NCBI GenBank assembly: GCA_963931865.1
Contig: OZ007508.1
Coordinates: 19,360,762 to 19,424,761 of the forward strand
Direction of reading: 5' to 3'
Length of the DNA: 64,000 nt
Source: Axinella damicornis
Lineage: Eukaryota > Porifera > Demospongiae > Axinellida > Axinellidae
The notes beneath the pieces are model-generated. The model was not told where the DNA came from, did no database searches, and saw only the letters and a program-made list of their open reading frames with translations. A program made the position numbers and the translations under genes. Below, one piece after another: positions 60,447 to 64,000 of this stretch. The first letter of the stretch is position 1, and the number at the start of each line of letters is the position of its first letter.

Positions 60447-61111
60447 TACACAATTACCCACCAGGCCAGGACAAGATTAGTATAAATGACTTCAATCGGT
60501 GCAGTGTTACATCATGCATATTGCCCAGAGTAGCTGCAACTTCAACAAGCACAGTTGGTTGCCTGGATACATACTTGTAGCTCTCTGCAACAGTGCCAGT
60601 GTGTGAACAATATTTTCACAAGGAAGATCAATGGCACACAAGTTGTGAATAAGTCAATGGAGCTCGTAAATGGCTTCAACAACTGTTATTAACAACCCAA
60701 TCAATGGAACAAGAAGCTGATTAACACTCTACTTTCCGCCACATTGATAGCAGCTACTGGAGACAGAATCCTAAGATTTTAAGATGCAAGCTTCCGGTCT
60801 GAACCTACCTATGCAATAGCCTTGTTCCCAGTCCCACGCCTAGCGCTTTATCGTACTGCAAGCGACAAAAAGCTGGGCGTGGGACTGGGTATAAAGCAGG
60901 GCTTGAGTAGTCAAACTATGGGAAGTATGCCATGGCTATGTGTACATGAAGAGAGTTTGGCAACCGAATTTTGGACACCATTGCCATGCCTTGGTGATGG
61001 CATTAAACTTCAAAACATGTGGACAAAGAGAGTGTAGCGTGCAAGTACAAGGGTGGAGATTTGGTGTTGTGCCACAAGAGTTCACAAGACATGTTTGCAT
61101 CGGCACAATGG

Positions 61112-61715
61112 GTTAGTGCCACTTCGCCTACTCCCATTTCGCCTACTAATAATGAATTAGTGCCATTTCGCCTACTCAACTAAAAACGTTTTTCCATGGT
61201 AGAATGCAAGTCTTCTTGACAGGTATTGATGTTTTGGACAGTTTTGTGGGGTATTGATGTCCTTAGCCCAAGCTCTCAACCGCAAAATATCCAAACTTGG
61301 GCTACAGGTTGCCTATCGAGAAGATGCTACTTTGTACGCCAAACAGTGGCACTTGCTTTCGTGCCTCTTCGATTTGTTCGGCTAGCATGGCAACCAATCA
61401 AGATGTCTGCCCCAAACCTACCGAGGGTTGATGAGTTCATCTCGTATTTTGAAGCAACATGGCTGGTGGGCAATTTCTCTCCCCGCTCTCCCCGCTTTTC
61501 AGAATAATACAGTTATACTAAAACACTCTTTCAGAACTTATACTGTTATACTAAAATACCTTTGCAGATTACCTTTTTCAGAATATACTGCTATACTAAA
61601 ATATCTGCAGATCAATAAAATACCTTTTTCAGTTGAGTAGGCGAAATGGCACTAATTCATTATTAGTAGGCGAAATGGGAGTAGGCGAAATGGGAGTAGG
61701 CGAAGTGGCACCAAT
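61112..61715. mobile_element. 600-bp element with repeated ATTTCGCCTACT ends and MULE-like remnant
   Basis: Inverted ends of about 80 bases carry three to four copies of the motif ATTTCGCCTACT (GTAGGCGAAAT on the right). The centre (61300-61490, plus) reads QTVALAFVPLRF and LPRVDEFISYFEATWLVGNF, which resembles the C-terminal part of MULE-type transposases; it is only a fragment. Confidence 0.6.
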
Positions 61716-62558
61716 TCGGCACAGTGACAGAGTCACTGCCAACATACCAGGTACATTTGCACTACGTATGGCCTTGTTAGACGGGAGGCTAACGGTCTAT
61801 TGCGTTCAGGACTAGCTGATGGTGCTGGTAGATAGATGATCATAAACAGTCTTGCCTGCACACGTACAACTTACAAGTGCACCACTTGGCCATGGGGCAA
61901 ACACACATAAGAAGAATAATATTACAGCCCAACGTTAGCCTACACTCTCGGCAAGAAATAGATTTCCGTCTTTCAAGCACTCAGTCACAAGTCACAAACA
62001 CACCGCTCACCTTCTATATAGCTGTGTCACTGTATGGACTGCACTGCTGCAATAAATGCCTTGTAGCGCAGTTTCGCGCGGTTTCTCGATACAGCGAGTG
62101 TGGATGCGGTTTGTCTGGTCGTTGTACTTGCAGGACGGTAGTTTCACTGCCTTCGTTAGTTTCGTAAGCTTCTAAACACGCTCGAGTCTCTCTAGGCTTC
62201 CTCAAGAAGCACTCCAATTGTATTTCTATTTACCGTGTGAAATTTTAAAATTGATTATTTGTATTTACGGTATCTGTAATCAGCGCCTGGCAAAGGTCAC
62301 ATGACAACCAGCCACGCCCTTTTTCATCGAACAATGTGATAAACGAACTCGACAGGCTTGTGAATTGTTCTCTAAGCTAGCCTGCAAGAGTCGTAAAAGT
62401 GAGTTGAATAGCTGCAACTGTAGCGTAAAGTACCTTGTGTTGTGTAGGCCTAGTTGTATAACATTTTTTGGCGCATGCCCGCACAAGTCCCTCGTGTTTG
62501 AAGCTCCTATATATAATTATACGTACCATCAACAAAGATAATTTTAGTAGCTATAGAC

Positions 62559-64000
62559 ATGGACATACTCAGGAGGTACAGATTGGAGAGTGCCACTTAC
62601 TCCAGTGATGGTAGGTTTTGGGTCAACTGATCATGTAGTGTTGGACTGAGGGTAGATAGTATAGCACAGATTGGAGGGAGAGTGCCACTTACTCCAGTGA
62701 TGGAGTAAGATTTAATGAGAATGCTGAGCCCATGGGGGCCATCGCGCATACATGTACAAAAGTGGTAGTGCACCGTGAGTATAAAATGAAAAGAATATGA
62801 ATATGAGCAGGGTGTATATATGTTAAAATAATGACTACCACAAAGTATTAAAGTGGCTGTCTCCATAGATACCCGGATATGGAATGTGAAATGCGACAAA
62901 ATTCCCTTTACGTGGTGGAAATCACAGCATTGTTTAGAAATCATGGCAGTCGTTGCAAACATTGTAGCGATGTGAGTGATTGTGTTCTTCAGTTGATCCT
63001 AGGATTTTATAGTTCCGAACTAAACGTGCGGTGGGAGTGATGTATCATGATTGTGCTGTGTTTGTGTATCACAACTGCTTCTGTTTTTTTATTTCCCTCT
63101 ATTGGGTGGGCTACGTACTCTAGTGGATCTTTATGCTGACTTGAGGTCATCGTCAGAAGAGGTTCCGATACTCCCCAATGATAAGAATCATGGTGGGATG
63201 CTACGCAGCATCAACAATCTCCGAAGGAGAATGGGAGAACAAGACACAGCTGTTTTCCAGAGCTCCGTTTTCATTGAAGATGGAATCGACTATCGTTCCA
63301 TCCACCACAAGATAGATCCCTGGTCGCTGAAGCTCCATCGCATTTACTACTCGAGGTTGATCCAGTGGGGCCTCAGTGTCGTCATCTTCTTCAATCTCAT
63401 GCTTGCGTTTGTCGAGTTCCCCACCTCCCTCAGTCTGTCTTCGGCAGACTTCAGGCTGCATCCGAAACCGTGGCACTGGGGGGAGTTTCCATGTGGTGTG
63501 ACAGAAGCGTTTGAGGTTATGTCACTGCTGGCGTTCCTGGTAGACTGCACAGTGCAGTTCTATCTGCTTGGTTGGAGACGATTTCTTAAGAAGCCCTGGC
63601 TCCTGCTCTACGTAGTCATGATTGTGCTGTCGGTTGTAGACCTGATCGTCTCTCTCAGCTTTTGCACCCCAGGCGCCCAGCGCAGCCTTGGCTATACCCT
63701 GCGATTTCGGAGGTTTTTCCGACCGCTCTTCTTTCTCCTCTCGTCCAGTATCATGAAGAAGTACACCAAGGCGATCAAGTTGACCCTTCCTCAGATCTTC
63801 ACGGTACTGGTACTGCTGCTCCTTCACATCTACGTCTTTGCCATGTTCGGGATGCTGATCTTCCCCCGCCCGCCCTCAACTCCGCTGCACGACCTCGGAA
63901 ACTCATCGAACCTTTCAAACGACACAAACTCAACTTACATTGATCCAACGAACGCAACCAGTCTGAGCAACCACACCGATAAGGACATGACCTTCTATGA
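62559..64000 (+). CDS. TPCN2: Two-pore channel, TPC2-like, N-terminal part (partial, runs off right edge)
   Basis: Endolysosomal cation channel gated by PI(3,5)P2 and NAADP. Two exons seen: 62559-62610 and 63124 to the window end; 309 residues. After a 55-residue cytosolic N-terminus the sequence VFIEDGIDYRSIHHKIDPWS matches the conserved TPC2 pre-S1 region. S1 WGLSVVIFFNLMLAFV, S2 around EVMSLLAFLVDCTVQFYLLG, S3 WLLLYVVMIVLSVVDLIVSL, S4 RFRRFFRPLFFLLSSS, S4-S5 linker MKKYTKAIKLTLP, S5 TVLVLLLLHIYVFAMFGML. The linker keeps the KKxxK pattern that binds PI(3,5)P2 in mammalian TPC2. After S5 a luminal loop has at least five N-glycosylation sequons in about 40 residues. Pore 1 and domain II are beyond the edge. 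TPC2 is favoured over TPC1/3 by pre-S1 and S4-S5 wording. Confidence 0.9.

Larger units (their letters stand above)
56030..62290. other. Gene-poor interval between RALGPS and the TPC gene
   Basis: Apart from the mobile elements and repeats listed separately, no exon with recognisable homology was found on either strand; open frames are short and unconserved in appearance. Upstream promoters of RALGPS and the TPC gene must lie at its edges. A possible 5'UTR exon of the TPC gene ends near 62398 (donor GTGAGTTG), acceptor near 62547. Confidence 0.5.

Overview
The window looks like nuclear DNA of an early-branching animal, most likely a sponge (inference; no marker here names the species). Seven protein genes are animal-type and intron-rich with GT-AG junctions: ATG16L, DCAF10, SYCE2, a group-E-like bHLH factor, INTS11, a BRD4-type BET gene, RALGPS, plus the 5' part of a two-pore channel gene (TPC2-like). 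A homologue of the synaptonemal-complex protein SYCE2 and a BRD4-type C-terminal P-TEFb motif argue for Metazoa. I assembled exons by hand from splice sites, reading-frame phase and recalled family sequences; total phase is consistent in every complete gene.

Layout. 560-10221 (-): N-terminal part of ATG16L, with its WD40 part beyond the left edge and its introns packed with transposons. 10713-12179 (+): DCAF10, coding region in one exon. 13246-14544 (-): SYCE2-like. 14934-21909 (+): bHLH factor with Gln-rich region. 22321-33803 (-): INTS11, one coding stretch lost in a 200-N gap, and a tRNA-Gln(TTG) in an intron. 34124-46506 (+): BET gene with two bromodomains, NET domain and P-TEFb motif, plus a possible short form ending at 42760. 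48153-55559 (-): RALGPS (RasGEF plus PH). 56030-62290: gene-poor, transposon relics. 62559-64000 (+): TPC2-like channel, cut by the right edge. Three pairs are head-to-head with a short shared promoter region (ATG16L/DCAF10, SYCE2/bHLH, INTS11/BET).

The genes do not form one pathway: autophagy, ubiquitin ligation, meiosis, transcription, snRNA 3' processing, chromatin reading, Ral signalling and endolysosomal ion flux. What unites the window is its non-coding structure: a very abundant short palindromic element with TAGCCTCGTTCCCAGGC ends (at least 25 copies), large foldback elements, minisatellites, polypyrimidine expansions lying directly upstream of many 3' splice sites, and several tandem repeats that have copied exon/intron junctions. 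The last two patterns are the least conventional observations here.
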